From the NCBI GenBank assembly GCA_002964805.2, contig PUDQ02000106.1, positions 1 through 40,413 on the forward strand: a DNA stretch of 40,413 nucleotides. The letters run 5' to 3'. The stretch is from Trametes villosa (lineage: Eukaryota > Basidiomycota > Agaricomycetes > Polyporales > Polyporaceae). Positions 29,145 to 40,413 of the stretch are shown piece by piece. The notes under the pieces are model-generated. The model was not told the origin of the DNA. It made no database searches and saw only the letters and a list, made by a program, of their open reading frames with translations. The stretch's first letter is position 1, and every line of letters starts with the position of its first letter. A program made the position numbers and the translations under genes.

Positions 29145-30937
29145 GGGTTGTCCCTGAACACTCGCGTACCGGGCGCCAGCCATCTTCCGAAGCGAGCGCA
29201 TCTCCAAGCCTTATCGGAGACCGCGACGTGAAACGTTCCTTGTCGCGTACTGAGGGCTATTGTTCCTCTCGCGGTGCGTCCGTGCGCACCTCTTCCCGCT
29301 GACTCCGTATCCCTCAGCTTGCCGTGTCGCGCGCTGGTTGGTCCACCGCCACGCAGGCTCCGTCTCGCCCTCTGCCCATCCCGTAACACCCGAGTCCCGT
29401 ACCGCGTTCCGAATGACTAGAGACGGCTTGGCCATCGCGCACGGACGCCGCACGGACCACAGCACACTGAGCGGGCGTGGGCGGACGGCCCTAAACTGAC
29501 TGCAGCATAAGTACCAGGTGGGTGGCACGCGAGCGCGCCCACCGCCTCTTCCGCCTCTCTTCGGTCCGCCTCTACTCTCCCCACACACGCACGGCGGTTC
29601 CATATGCACGCGGACGCTCCTCGAGCACACTAGGTACGTCGGGGTGTGAGAGCTCTCGCCGTACTCACTGAATCTGTTATTAGCAGGGTTCTCGATCTTG
29701 CAAAGCCCCTTCAGAATGTGGAACCCACAGCGTGAGGGCTCAAATGCAAGCTGTATCCCCTAATAGCTGGCTACTGTGTGTATATCTAGGCCCTCGTCTT
29801 GCTCACTCGCTGTGCGCTTACCCGCTTGATAGTACTAGTAGTGCATTGCAAGCATTCAAGTTCAGCTCGTAGTACTCGCCCGCGCCCGCGCCGAGGCGAG
29901 GACTCGGGCCCGTGCTGGCCGTTGATGGTACGTCAATCATCCTCGCGGTGCGCCGGCGCGACTGAGCTCGTCCATCTAGTTCCATTGGATGTGGATGGTG
30001 TCCGGGCAGGTCTTTAACACAAGTAACGAGGCGACTCGAGGATTTGCGCCCCGCGCCGGCCTGTAACATTGCGGTGAGTCCATCGGATCGCATTCCCCAG
30101 CAAAAACAGAGACCTACTGACCTGTTGAAGCCGAAACTGATTCGCGCGTGAGCCTCTTTGCGGGCCCGTGCCACACCATGCCGGGTGTCCTTGCATCCGT
30201 TCGGCGAGAAGACACGACGGCGGGCCTCGGCGTGCGGGCAGGCGAGCAGCAGGCCGAACCGGTTCTAATGTATTGTATTGCTGTAGTTACCGCACACGCG
30301 AGGGCTTGCGGACGGCGCCCTGCGCAAGCCGCCAGGGGCGCGAGCTTTGTTCGCCGGACGGGCCGTCTGTCGCGGCAGGCGGTGCATCATGCTACTAACT
30401 ATCTAGCAGGCACCGACCGAGCTCGCTCCCGAGCGTCGCCGTGCGCCTCCGGCTCGTACGGATGCGCACCGAGGGGTTTGTTGTCGTCGGAGGCGCGGCT
30501 ACGGCAGTCTTCGGGTGTGGCGGCCCTGCAAGCTCTCGTCGCTTCGTGGGCGAGCGGGGCTCTACTTCAGACGGGTGCGTGCGGGCCGTACGAGAAAGGT
30601 AGTCAGGCGAGGAGCCCCGGGGCGCGCGCAGTAGGCCTGGTGCGCGGACCGTGCTGCTAGGAGTGTGAGTGACGCCGGGCGGGTATGAGAGAGGACGCCA
30701 CGTACCTTGCGCGTTTGCGACGGCCGTGCGCCACCGTGCAGCCGTGCGGTATGCACGCCTGCACTGTGGGACGCCTCGTACCCCTGGCGCGTCCATGGAT
30801 CGAGGAGTCGCACCGGGGCTGCGGTGTCGTATTCGCCGGTGCCCGACTGTCCACCATGCACGAAAGTCCGGTTTTCGAACTCCTCGCACGCGCTTGAGAG
30901 CGACGGAAGACGATAGACTGCGCTCGGGAGAGTACTT
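29145..30937. other. no gene firmly supported
   Basis: Frames here are short. A minus-strand stretch at about 29818-30015 reads like a C-terminal exon (ending YYELNLNACNALLVL plus stop), but I cannot attach it to other exons. Nothing else convincing was found. Confidence 0.4.
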
Positions 30938-32860
30938 GTGCCAAACGGCGCCACGGGAGAAAGCGAGCATGTCCCGCGTCCCGCGTTTCGGTGCCCGCGC
31001 CCTCGAAGCCGACCGAAGTCCACGCGGGCGTTTCTGCCCTGGATTGCCGCGAAACGCACGGCAGGCACGCTCCCCGGTGCGAATGTGCCGGGGATTGCGT
31101 TTGCGAGGCGTCCAGGGAAGGGGTTCGAGCTCAAGGCCAAGGGGTTGTCGGGGTCGAGCTCGATGACCGGGCCACTCAGCGACGCGAGCAGCGTGCGTGC
31201 GCGGTCCGTTCGCGTCGGGGAGGGCCAGCGTAGGCGTCGTGAGCGTGCTGCAAGCGTTTGCAGTGGGCGGGCGGGCCCCGGGGACGTGTGCACGGTCGAC
31301 CTCCACTGGAGCCCAGCGAAAAGTCCGAATTCAGAACTTGCCGGACGCGCTTGGAACCGTCGGGGGCTGATAGCGAGCGTCCATGAGAGGCCTCGCGCAG
31401 AGCGGCGTGGCGGGAGGGCGCGATCGAGGCCGCCGGCGCGCGTTTCTGTGCGTGTCGCGCGCGAACTGCCATGAAACCGCCCGAAAACGTCAGGATTTTT
31501 TCAGCGCGGATCGGCGTGAGACTCACGGGGTGTGTGCGAACTGGTGCACGCACGCGAATATTCGTGTTTGCGCGGCGTTCCGGGCGGGGGACGGGCGCGC
31601 AGGCCGGGGTCTTGTCGGCGGCGGGCCTACCAAGGAGGCTACGAAGGGGCGCGCCGAGCACGCCGAGCGCGTTCGTGCACGCGCATACGAGGCCGTACGT
31701 GCACTCTGCGTCGTTTCAAAACGCTGGAAGGGCACGGGGCCGCCTCCGGGACGTGCGCGTCGTCGACCTCCCGGGGGCTGTCTCGAGCTGCCCGACGACG
31801 AGCCCGAGACTCGAACTCGTCGCCCGCGCGTGCACACAGCAGCACCCGATAGGAAGCCCTCCGTTGGGTATTTCCGCCAAACGGCGCGGCGGACGGACGC
31901 GCGGGCGGCCGGCGGCGCGTATTTCGCTGCGGGCGCGCCCCGAAATCCTATGAAACCGCGCAAAACCGTCAGATTGATTTCGCCGCGGATCGGCGCGGAA
32001 CTCACATTGAACGTGCGCTGGGGTTCGCGCGTCCCGGGCATGGTGTTTGCGCGGCGGTCCGCGCAGGCGCCGCACGCGCAGGCGGGAGTCTTGTCGGGGG
32101 CGGGTCCGCCGTCGAACGCGGCCAGCGCGGCGACGAGGGCGCGTGCTGCGTGCGAACGTGCATTTCGGGGGTCACAGACGTACCTTCCACGCGCCCCAGG
32201 TGTTTGCGGGGCGCTGGTGGGCCTCGGGGACGTGCGCTCAGACGGCCTCCCCATGGCGTGCACTGAACACGCCAAGATTCAAACCCGCCGCCGGTGCTTG
32301 CGAAGAGCGGGAGCCCGTCATAGGCATGCAGGAGGCACCCCCTGTTGAGCGACGCGGCGGGAGGCCGCGTGCGCGGCCGACAGGGCGCGTTTCTGCGACG
32401 GGGCGCACGGCGCACCCATGAAACCGCGCGAAACTGTGCGATTTTTTTCGGCGCGGATCGCGTCGGGGCAGGCAGCGCGGGTGCGGTATGGCGCAAGCAT
32501 GCGCGGAATCGCGTTGGCACGGTGTTTCGGGTGCGGGACGGCGGCGTGGGCGGGCGTGAGCGTGGTGTCGGGAGCGAGCGAGCCGACGGGGCAGCTACGC
32601 GACGCGACGCTGAGCGCGGGCGTGGCGCGTGTATCCGGGGTCCTACGTGTCCTGTGCACGCCCCGCATGCGTTTGCCGGGCGCGAGGTGGCCTTGCGTGC
32701 GTGTGCGAGGATGTCCTCCTCGACAAGGACGGCCGGCGGCGCACGCAGCGCCCGACGCGCGTCCGGACGGCGGCACACCGCTCCGACGCGAGTGGGAGGG
32801 CTAAATCGATGCATTGCGCTTGTCTACCGTACAAAACGGGGCGGGGAGCGTCCGTCCGCG
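30938..32860. repeat. diverged tandem array, ~410-480-bp units
   Basis: Repeating landmarks are: GCGTTTCTG-like at 31028, 31440, about 31916 and 32387; ATGAAACCGC at 31471, 31950 and 32418 (spacing 479 and 468), followed by GTCAGGATTT or its variants and GCGGATCG; GTTTGCG-C/A-GGCG about 100 bases later; and a GACGTGCGC-like block near the end of each unit. Four units are visible and they are strongly diverged. The array is very GC- and CpG-rich, which produces long open frames on both strands. In the minus-strand reading each unit has an A-N-x-x-P / P-I-R-A-E-like pair, so a decayed coding origin is possible. Confidence 0.65.
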
Positions 32861-33158
32861 CCGTACACCGGGGGTCCTGGGCGGGGGCGGCGCGGAATCT
32901 CGGTGCTGTCAGTGCAGCTCGCGGGCGGACGCCGCGGGAACGCACCGGACGCACAGAGCGCGCGGCATGCGTCGCATGGCGCTGCGCCGAGGCGAGGCAC
33001 CGGATAGAAGACGGCGGGTAGTCGGCGGCAAGACCGTCGGGGGAGACGACACCGCCGCCCTCGTGCGCGGCGCGGGACGTCTGAGGCGTCTGTGCGCGTG
33101 CAGCCGCGTCGCCGAGTAGATACTGGATACGCCTGCGAGGCGCGCTGAGAGCGAGCGG

Positions 33159-33758
33159 TTAGATCGGAGGGCGGTGCGAAGACGGCGGGGACGCACCTGT
33201 ATCCAGAACCCGCTCTGCCCGTCTGTCCCTCGCCGACTCACGGCCCGGCGCACGCTGCTGGCGATACGTAGCGAGGCTCGACAGCGTCAGCATGCAGACT
33301 GTCCGCTGCCTTCTTCGTGCGTGTGGGAGCGAGGGTTCGCGATGTGGCGGACGGGCGCTGTGCGAAATGGACGCTGTGGGCTGAGATTGCACTCGGCGAG
33401 GATGTAGACACACCTGTAGCGCAAATATCCCGCTATCCATACGCTTGCACAGTCGTCGGGCGCGCAGGTCGTTGAGGAGGGTTGGGGATGGCGGGGGAGG
33501 AGAGGCCGGGCGGTCGCCGTGGGATGGGGTTGCCGCTAGAACGATGTGTGTGGCGGTCGCGTACGCGCAAGGGCGGCCGCCTGCCCGTCTGCTTGCCGAT
33601 CCCAGAGATTGTGTATCGAGGGGTGTGTTTGAAGGATGGACGGCTTGCGGGGGCGGGAGGTGCGTGGTGTTGGCCCTGGAACTCGCACAGTTTACGTCCG
33701 TCGAGCCCGGGCTTTTGCACGCACGCCCGGAGGTTGCTTGTGCACCGTTGCGACACAT
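33159..33758 (-). CDS. possible gene, minus strand, structure uncertain
   Basis: A minus-strand frame from ATG 33758 covers 199 codons. Its middle segment (LLNDLRARRLCKRMDSG then IFALQ) stops at a good donor, CAG|GTGTGT. Following an AG at about 33380, a short segment and further GT-AG pairs can be chained into a plausible spliced product. A separate stretch near 33030-33130 (RIQYLLGDAAARAQTPQ) also looks coding, but in a phase I could not reconcile. No domain was recognised. The high GC content makes chance frames likely, so this is a pointer only. Confidence 0.2.
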   Translation of the reverse strand: MCRNGAQATSGRACKSPGSTDVNCASSRANTTHLPPPQAVHPSNTPLDTQSLGSASRRAGGRPCAYATATHIVLAATPSHGDRPASPPPPSPTLLNDLRARRLCKRMDSGIFALQVCLHPRRVQSQPTASISHSARPPHREPSLPHARRRQRTVCMLTLSSLATYRQQRAPGRESARDRRAERVLDTGASPPSSHRPPI

Positions 33759-34219
33759 TGGGGTGTATGCGCAGGAGGGATTGCGGCGGGAGTCGTCGGA
33801 TTGAGGAATGTGAGAGTGAAAAAGGAGACGCGGCGAGCTCAGTTCGGGACGGGCGGGAGTGGGAGCTCACCCGGGAGGGTAACACGGCGCGCCCTGTGCG
33901 GCTGCAGCAGTCGCATGGCGGAAAACGCGTCTCAGCGGAGGGGAGGAGGGGAGGGTGGCGCCAGGCGGGGGAGGTGACGGGCGCGTGCGTGCGTGCGCAG
34001 GCCGCGTAGTGGATGTATGCCGAGCGTTGGCTGAGATTCTAGGAGGAGGGCATCAAGGAGGAGAGCAGGAGCAGCGCGCGGGAGAGCAGAGACCGACGCA
34101 GAGCAAGACAGAGGGACGGCGCGGCGGGCAGCAGCAGCGAGTGAGTGAGTGAGCGTCCGCAGCGACCGTCGTCCAGGGCCTGAGCTGGCCTGAGAGACTG
34201 GAGAGAGAGAGAGAGACGC
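33759..34219. other. purine-rich segment before duplication copy 2
   Basis: The plus strand becomes strongly G/A-rich (GGAGG, GAGAG, GAGTGAGTGAGTGAG). It ends in (GA)8 at 34201-34216, four bases before the homology with copy 1 begins. It has no counterpart upstream of copy 1. Confidence 0.6.
34201..34216 (+). repeat. (GA)8 microsatellite at duplication boundary
   Basis: Eight GA units sit directly against the start of copy 2 at 34220. Confidence 0.85.
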
Positions 34220-34500
34220 GTCCGTCCGAGCCTGTCGTGTGCCGTAGCACAGCTTTTTTATGAGAGCGTCGGTCCGGGACCGGAGGACGATCGAAAGCGG
34301 TTCGTACGATCGTGCCTTGCGCGCCGCGGCGGCCGCGCGCAGTCTCGCGAGAGTGGCCGCTCACCAAATCCTGACATCTCATCCCGACTCCTTCCCGACC
34401 ACCACCTCCTCATACCCCGCCTCGTCATCGTCTTGCACAGTGGATACACTCTGCCACCGATTCATTTCTCTTGCTTTTCTACTCACCTATCCTTCAGACC

Positions 34501-36309
34501 ATGTCCTCCGCGGGACCCAGCAGGCCTCGCGTCGTAACCCTGACTGCCGACCAGCTACTGGGAACGAGTCTCACCCCCGCTCGCCCCCACAGCAAGCACA
34601 AGAGCTCCAGCACCCCTCGTGTGCTCACGATCGAGGACCTATTGGGCCCCGGGCTCACTGTCGCACGACCAGCCTCGAGACCCGCGCCGCGCCCAGCCCC
34701 GCGCCCGCCACCGCGGCCCTCGTCCTCTCGCGGCGCCGGATCGTCCAGCACTCGCTCAGCCCCCAATCCACGCCTTGTGCGCGTCACGGCGGACGAGGTG
34801 CTGAGGACGGGCATTCCGGTGCGCACGCTGCAGGCGGTGAAGGCGCGATCGCAAGTCCTCTCGGCGGAGGATCTCTTGGCAGCAACCAGTGCGCGCCCGT
34901 CTGCCGCAAGGGACGCGCAGGCTCGCGGCCGCGCAGCCACGGCCGGCTCAAGCAGTCAGCTTAACGGCGGTAGTAGCAGTCGCACGGGAACCACTGCCAG
35001 TGCTAATGCTGGGCGCAGCGCTGGGAGCTCATCCACGGGAGTCTCACACGGCACGCGCCCGGGAACTCAGCGCACACACCGTGACGAGGCTTCGGGGTCG
35101 TCCAGCCAGAGCCGGACTCGCAATGGTCAACCGCGACGGAGCACCAGCTTGGGGTCGATGCGGACGCTGCCTATCTACACGCAGGAGCCAGGTGATTCTG
35201 AGACAGTTATCGACCGGTGAGCATTCGTCCCCCGCCTCACAGCATGTCCCGCTGGTACACATGCTGATTATCGTCCGCTTTACAGTGGCGCGACTGAACT
35301 CGAGGATGACGACGAGATCCCGATAACGGTGATGTCTCCAGTCGAGGAGAACGAGCCGAACGGAGACACCTCCGCAAGCGCCGGCCCGACGTCCTCGCCG
35401 CCAAGTTCCCCGAGCCAGACAGAAGCGGCGGCGTTCAGTCGTCAACTTAGCCCGGTTGATGCAACCTCGCACCTCGCGTCGTCTCTTCCGAATGACCCGC
35501 CGTTGCCGCCGTGGACGTCTATCTACGCCGATGCTGCGCCCTCGTACGAAGCGGCGATGAGCACGCCCAACCTGCACGTTTATCGCGGGAGCCCGGAGAA
35601 CGTCCCCCTTCCCACTTCGCCGCAGCTGAGCCCCGTGTCTCCCAGCGCACACGAAGCGGGTATCAGCCCCACGTCTCCGAGTCCTGCCTATGTGCACACT
35701 GTGTCCGCGCTCGTCTCTTTGTCTCCCGGCTCTTCCGCTCGCGATGGCGCTTCCCCGTCCGCCGTACCCAGCCCCAGCTCGACCTCCCCTCGTCCTACCG
35801 TCCGGGTCGTCACTCCCCGGATGCCGGGCACGAGCACGTCGCCCGACGCGCGGAGCCCAGCCAGCCCGTCGAGCCCGCCCGGGGAGCGGTCGGACGGCGC
35901 CGAGACGCCGCGGCGGCGGTTCGGGTTTATGTCCACGCTCTTCCACTCGCGCAGCTCGAGCCGCCTCCGCGCGCGCTCGCACTCGCTCTCGTCCGCGCAG
36001 GCTCCCAGCACGAGCACGAGCCCGCGGCGGGTCGCGTCGCCGGAGCTGGTCGCGCCGGCGCCGACGCGGCCGTTCCACCGGTTCTCGCAGTCGGCGAGCG
36101 GGTCGATGTTGGATCTGACGACGGGAGGGGCGGGGGTGGCGGGCGATGTCGTAGGCGAGAGAATATATTTCGTCGGCTGCGACGTGCGAGGCGGGTGGCG
36201 GTGTGCGGGGGTGGCGGTGCGGGCGTTGGCGAGATGGGTGTTGTCGCTGGGGTCGAGCACGCGGGGACAATCTGGGATGGCGAGCGAGATCTCCCTGATG
36301 CAATTCTGA
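34501..36309 (+). CDS. Ser/Pro-rich protein with repeated N-terminal motif, copy 2
   Basis: Exons 34501-35216 and 35286-36309 are joined by a 69-nt intron and give 579 residues, one fewer than copy 1. About 17 residues differ from copy 1, all in exon 1 (for example L12V, N31S and N35S), and all four repeated VLT/ADxLL motifs are kept. Exon 2 has two base differences near its start, both silent or nearly so, and then none. The intact frame despite exon-1 changes and an in-frame indel suggests that the protein is under constraint in both copies, or that the split is recent. Function unknown; see copy 1. Confidence 0.7.
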
Positions 36310-37851
36310 CCTCTGCGTCGAGGATGAGTGCCTACTTGACGCTGGTCGTCGAGAATGGGGACTGGTTTGACGCTCGCCGGCGAGGATACCGCCCAATTTA
36401 ACGCTGCTCGTTGAGAGTGGGGACTGGGACTCAGACTCGGGTTCTGCAGCGCGGAAACACTCGCATTCTGGCGTACTACACAGGGCCCTACTCGGACACA
36501 ACACACAGCTACCTCGCACCGCACGGACATCGCGTTCGCGCACCCCCAGCCAACGGGCGCCAATTCGACGACTCTGCGCGACCCCGCAGAGTCCTGCCCC
36601 GCGGCTCTCCCTTGCTCCGCGTCCACGTCCACCGTGTTCACCGTCCGCCCTCTCGCGATGTGCAAACTCGCTCCCTGTGCCGTTCTCGGCGGGATGGCCG
36701 CAACTTCGTGAGCTGCCCGGGGGAGACTTAGCACGTGTTCAGAATCCACAAACTGCAAACCGACGCACGGAAAGAGGCTGTTTAGCCGACTTCAGCGTCC
36801 TGGTGTGCTGGTAGCGGCTTGGACGACTCGAGACGGCGTGGGCACCTATTCTGACAGGAGGCGAGGCTGCAGAGTCTTGCACCCCCTTCGGCTGTGCGTC
36901 CACCGCCGTGCTTCTCCCATGCGCCCGGCTTTCCGGCTCTTCCCTCCCCTGCCGTGGCATGTTCCGACCTATGCAACTCACAATGTCAGGCAGAACTCGG
37001 AAGCTGACAAGTAGGAATGGCACGCACTCCCGTTTCGAGCTCTTCCATACGCGCCCCCGACTCGGAGCCTGAAGTCCTTCTGGCCAGGTATTCCACCCTG
37101 GAATTACCTTCAGATGCGCCAGGGATGCTTGCGGCGCGCTTCGAGCGAAGAGGGTGCGATACTGGCCTGGCCAAGGCTTCCCCGTGTCGGTGGCATCCGT
37201 TCCGGCTGGCAGAGCCGTCTGCCACACTCGATAGCGCATGGGCGCCTATTCCGACGCAGCTCGAGCGAGCCAAGTCCTGCAGCGACCGTGTGGGCTTGAC
37301 GCCTAGTACCCGCGACGCTCGCCTGCTCGTTCCCGCGCTCGCGCCTTCTGTGTGCACCTCGGCTGCGCCCCCAAGCGAAATCTACAAGATAGAAAAGGTC
37401 AGTCCGACAAGCTATGCACGACCTGACTAGTGCGCACCGTCTCGCTATTGAGCTTGTTTGCAGCCGCTAGCGCTCACGAGCTGGCACCCCATTCCCCCAA
37501 CGCGCTCAAGGTGCGTGTGGGCTGTTCGCGCCCCCTCTTGCGCGCTCCGAGAGAGATTCGGGCGCCTCCAGTCTCGGGTCGGCGTCGATCAGGCGGGTTG
37601 CAGCTCTGGAACGTCCATAAGCTGGATGCAGGAAGCAGGTAAGGGGGTGGGAGCAACATTCAGCCGCCAGCGCGAGTCGTAATGGCTCTATTTCTGCACC
37701 ATGGAGGCCCAAATGTCGTCGCTAGTGAGCTTGAGTGGAATGCGCCGCAGGGGCGGGAGAGCGAAGCGGTGGCCGCCGGCGGTGGAGGAAAAGTGAAAGA
37801 ACGATGCGCATTGCGTGAGGCACCCCGCACGTCTTGGGTCAGCGCCGGCGC
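36310..37851. other. no gene supported (copy 2)
   Basis: This is the same sequence as 24482-26023; nothing further is visible. Confidence 0.5.
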
Positions 37852-38566
37852 TTAATCGGCGAAGCTCAAACGCGGGACTTTGAGGTCGCGCGGCCTGCCT
37901 TCCGCTACCCACGACCGCCACCCCGCCTTCCTTGTTTGCCCGCGCTGAAGATGGACGGGTCTGCACCACGTACAGTCCCGGTTTCTGTGTCGCCATGGCT
38001 GCTCTGTGAAGCCGAGCTCATCGGTCAGCCACTGAAACTCAGGGTTGTCCGAAACAACTTGAACACTTCGGATTAGGTACGTACAAGCTCGCCGCCTGCG
38101 GAGAAACAATACTGAAATCTGTGCGGGTGCAGCAATATTTCGACTCCTGGTCCTAGACGGTCAGGATGACCACGCGCCGGTAGATATAGGCAGGAGATGA
38201 GCTTACCATCCGAGGCGTGGAACCCACTTTGCCTGGTGCATATCGGGACAGGTACACGTGTAGCCCACTGTGCGAGTCCAGCCACGCACCGTGCTCCGTC
38301 CGCGCTCACGACCCCCTCACACCGGCTCCCGCTCGCCGTCGCCTTTGTAATCGCTGTCTGCCGGCATAACGAGGTCTTGTATGCTGACCCGGCATACCTG
38401 CAGCACTGAACGGGTCAGCGCCCAATCGAGGGCTGCCAAAGACAGAGCCAAAACGTACCTCTTTTTTCAGTCTGTTCGTGAAGGTGGGAGTGTCCTCGAG
38501 TTCTCGTTCACGCAGCCGGCGAACTGACGTGCCTCCAGGATACAGGGCGGGTGTTTGCCCTGTCAT
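37852..38566 (-). CDS. small five-exon gene of unknown function, copy 2
   Basis: The exons are those of copy 1 shifted by 11828: 38566-38459, 38397-38323, 38267-38207, 38152-38113 and 38065-37852. They give the same 165-residue product. The sequence, including introns, appears identical to copy 1, so it gives no independent support for the model. Confidence 0.5.
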
Positions 38567-39810
38567 GGTGTGCGCAGACGAATCTCAAGGAGCAAGAGGG
38601 GCGGGCATATGGGGAGGATACGGAGGGAGGCGGGGTGCAAGGCAGGCAAATGGCGAGGGCCAAGGCCATAGGATAGCTGAAGAGTAGGTGCCCACTCCCC
38701 GCTCTCGCAGTCTCGCCCCGCCTGCATGTTCTGCCGCACAATCACCATCTTCCCTCGCCTGCACTCGCTACACAGACGGGCTGTGTGCCTGCGTCAAATG
38801 CTGATGTGCTAGCCGGACGCCCGGGGAAGCAGCCGAGTGCCAGTACGTACCACCGCTTCTCAGCGTGATTGCACTGGCAGGGCAATCTCACTCTGCTTTT
38901 CCCCTGCCAGTGCGCGGTTCGAGGCTTGCAGGATTAGTATCTGTGTGTGCTTTCCATGAGGCAGGTGTGCATGGGCAACCAGGGCAAATGAAGGGGGAAG
39001 GAGATTGGTGTGGTGAGAAGCACGACCTGGTCGCGCCCGGGGTGAGTCCGTGAGGTGATGTGCTGCACCCGAGTGTTAGGCGAGTGCAACGGGGACGTTT
39101 GCAGCACAATGCCGTGCGTTCCCGCTCCGTGCGTGTGGGATCCCGCTCCTAATGTATCAGGAGAATTTCCAGTCTTAGACAAATGATATCTCCTTTCCTG
39201 TGCGTGTGCCAAGACCCGACGGACTTCAGGATAAGCTCGTAAATTCTGACGCTGACTTCTGACACACATCCGGCCTTGAGTTGTCCGTGATACTGGCCGT
39301 CTTGCCAGTTGCGTGATTCTGCTGATCATACCAATTGCATGCTGAGCCAGCACACCCGGGATGGTGCACTTCTCAACCAGAACCGTCCCCTCAGAAGTGG
39401 GGGGAGTAGGAATAGAGGTGTGAGAAGCAGAGTGCTCCTCATACCCGTATTCCCAATCTCCTCCACTTCTGCCTGCTCTTTACTACATTCATAGCTGTTC
39501 TAGTCTGTATGCAGGGGTAAACACATATTCTCAGATGCAAAGCGAAGTATCGCGACATAGGGACGCAAGACGAACTTGGGTTCACGGCTAATCAGCCGGC
39601 AGGCGGACCGGGTGCTCGTATCCGACCCGGCGTTCGAGATACGGCCATGTGCTACGCACGCGGATCTCGCCAAATAGTACTCAACGCCACCCCCAGGATG
39701 TTCGCTTAAGGCTTTGCAGCCCTCGTCGTCGTGGTCGTAGTTAAAGGCTTGAGTGTGAGCGCGGAGAGGCGCATGCGAATGAGCACAAGTGCCTGCCTAT
39801 TTTGGTAAGA
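38567..39810. other. intergenic with hairpin (copy 2)
   Basis: This corresponds to 26739-27982. It includes the 12-bp-stem hairpin at 38871-38882/38902-38913. Confidence 0.5.
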
Positions 39811-40413
39811 ATGTTCAAAGCCGCCAGCGCCCTTCGCGCAGGCTGTTCCGAGCCGCGCTCGTTCATCCCTACGTCCACCCTCCAAACCGTTCTGGAGACA
39901 TTCAGCCTGCTGTCGGCTTGCAATACCCCTGATATAACTATGTCTCTGCCACACAATCTCATCTGGCCAGGTACGCAAAGCGTGTACCCCTCGGATCGGG
40001 TAGACCTGAGTCTTGGCGGTTGCTACTAAGTACTAGGTACGCTAACCTTGCCGCCCGAGCCTGGTGCCTTCCTCTTCCTGCCCCGGGATCGTCAGATCTA
40101 CTGTCAGAAAATTCTTGTGTACCCGCCAACAAACCGACAGAGCGGCCTTTGGGACTGCGTGCGCCCCATTGGCCCGGGAGCAGAAGATCGACCAAACTCG
40201 AGATCCGCTCGCAAGCATCCTCAGACAGTCACTGAAACCAGGTACTAGTAGCTCACGGCATGGAGCACACATGGCACTCGGATGTATATGGATGTGAACA
40301 TTTCAGAGTCCTCACGGCGGCAATCGCGAGATCTCTTTGCGTTTGCGACGGGAACCTTCAGGGGCCCGGGACGACGGACGCGAGGTGCCACAATGCGGGG
40401 TTCAGAATCGGGT
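39811..40413 (+). CDS. multi-exon gene of unknown function, copy 2, 3' part off window
   Basis: Exon 1 is 39811-39970 and exon 2 runs from 40037 to about 40241, as in copy 1. The window ends inside the unresolved middle part, so the later exons seen in copy 1 (28724-28984, 29058-29144) cannot be checked here. Confidence 0.4.

Larger units (their letters stand above)
34220..40413 (+). repeat. direct segmental duplication, copy 2, truncated by window
   Basis: This is the partner of 22397-28585. The diverged part runs to 35304 and the apparently identical part from 35305 to the last base. If the repeat is tandem, the unit is 11,823 bp (22397-34219) and the window ends about half-way through its second copy. 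Confidence 0.95.

Noticed and set aside
30395..32814. Several 240-320-codon frames on both strands in the tandem array
   Set aside because: They are Arg/Ala/Pro-rich and open on both strands at once, a by-product of very high GC with few A/T-rich stop codons.
1..40413. CRISPR arrays, operons, riboswitches, phage genes
   Set aside because: None is seen, and the split genes show this is eukaryotic nuclear DNA.

Overview
The window looks like nuclear DNA of a filamentous basidiomycete, probably an agaricomycete. The sequence is GC-rich. Genes are cut by many 45-75 nt GT-AG introns, often with CTAAC or CTGAC branch-like motifs. Contents include a HET-domain gene, a secretory-stress kinase of the IRE1 type, a tRNA gene with a short intron, and a tyrosine-recombinase (DIRS/Ngaro-like) retrotransposon. 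No bacterial operon features are visible.

Layout: (1) 1-~4640, minus strand: a tyrosine-recombinase retrotransposon with gag-like, RT-RNase H and recombinase frames, all open, its 3' end lost off the left edge. (2) 4881-7795, plus strand: a 19-exon FAD-linked (berberine-bridge-type) oxidoreductase that I could splice through to its stop. (3) 7964-10321, minus strand: a HET-domain protein, convergent with the oxidase. (4) 10493-18227: 7.7 kb without a gene I can support, full of degenerate repeats and short perfect inverted repeats. (5) 18228-22019, minus strand: complete IRE1 (signal peptide, luminal domain, transmembrane segment, kinase, KEN RNase) in six exons. (6) 22176-22258: tRNA-Pro(CGG) with an 11-nt intron. 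(7) 22397-28585 and 34220-40413: two direct copies of a segment about 6.2 kb long, 11.8 kb apart. Each copy carries a Ser/Pro-rich protein gene (plus), a small five-exon gene (minus) and the start of another spliced gene (plus). The first ~1.1 kb of the copies is clearly diverged, while the remaining ~5.1 kb appears identical. (8) 28586-34219: the rest of the presumed duplication unit, with the 3' half of the third gene, a ~470-bp tandem array, and a purine-rich stretch ending in (GA)8 at the second copy's boundary.

The host genes do not form one pathway: IRE1 is a housekeeping stress sensor, the HET protein belongs to the family used in non-self recognition, and the oxidase is an accessory enzyme. 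The most unusual signals are three. First, the retrotransposon's gag and RT frames overlap completely, with start codons 10 nt apart. Second, the duplication has an abrupt identity step. Third, there is a hairpin-dense gene-free zone at about 11-15.6 kb. Both ends of the window lie in repeats, as expected if it is a contig broken at repeats. Exon coordinates were derived by eye from frame, splice sites and recalled family patterns; no alignment was run.
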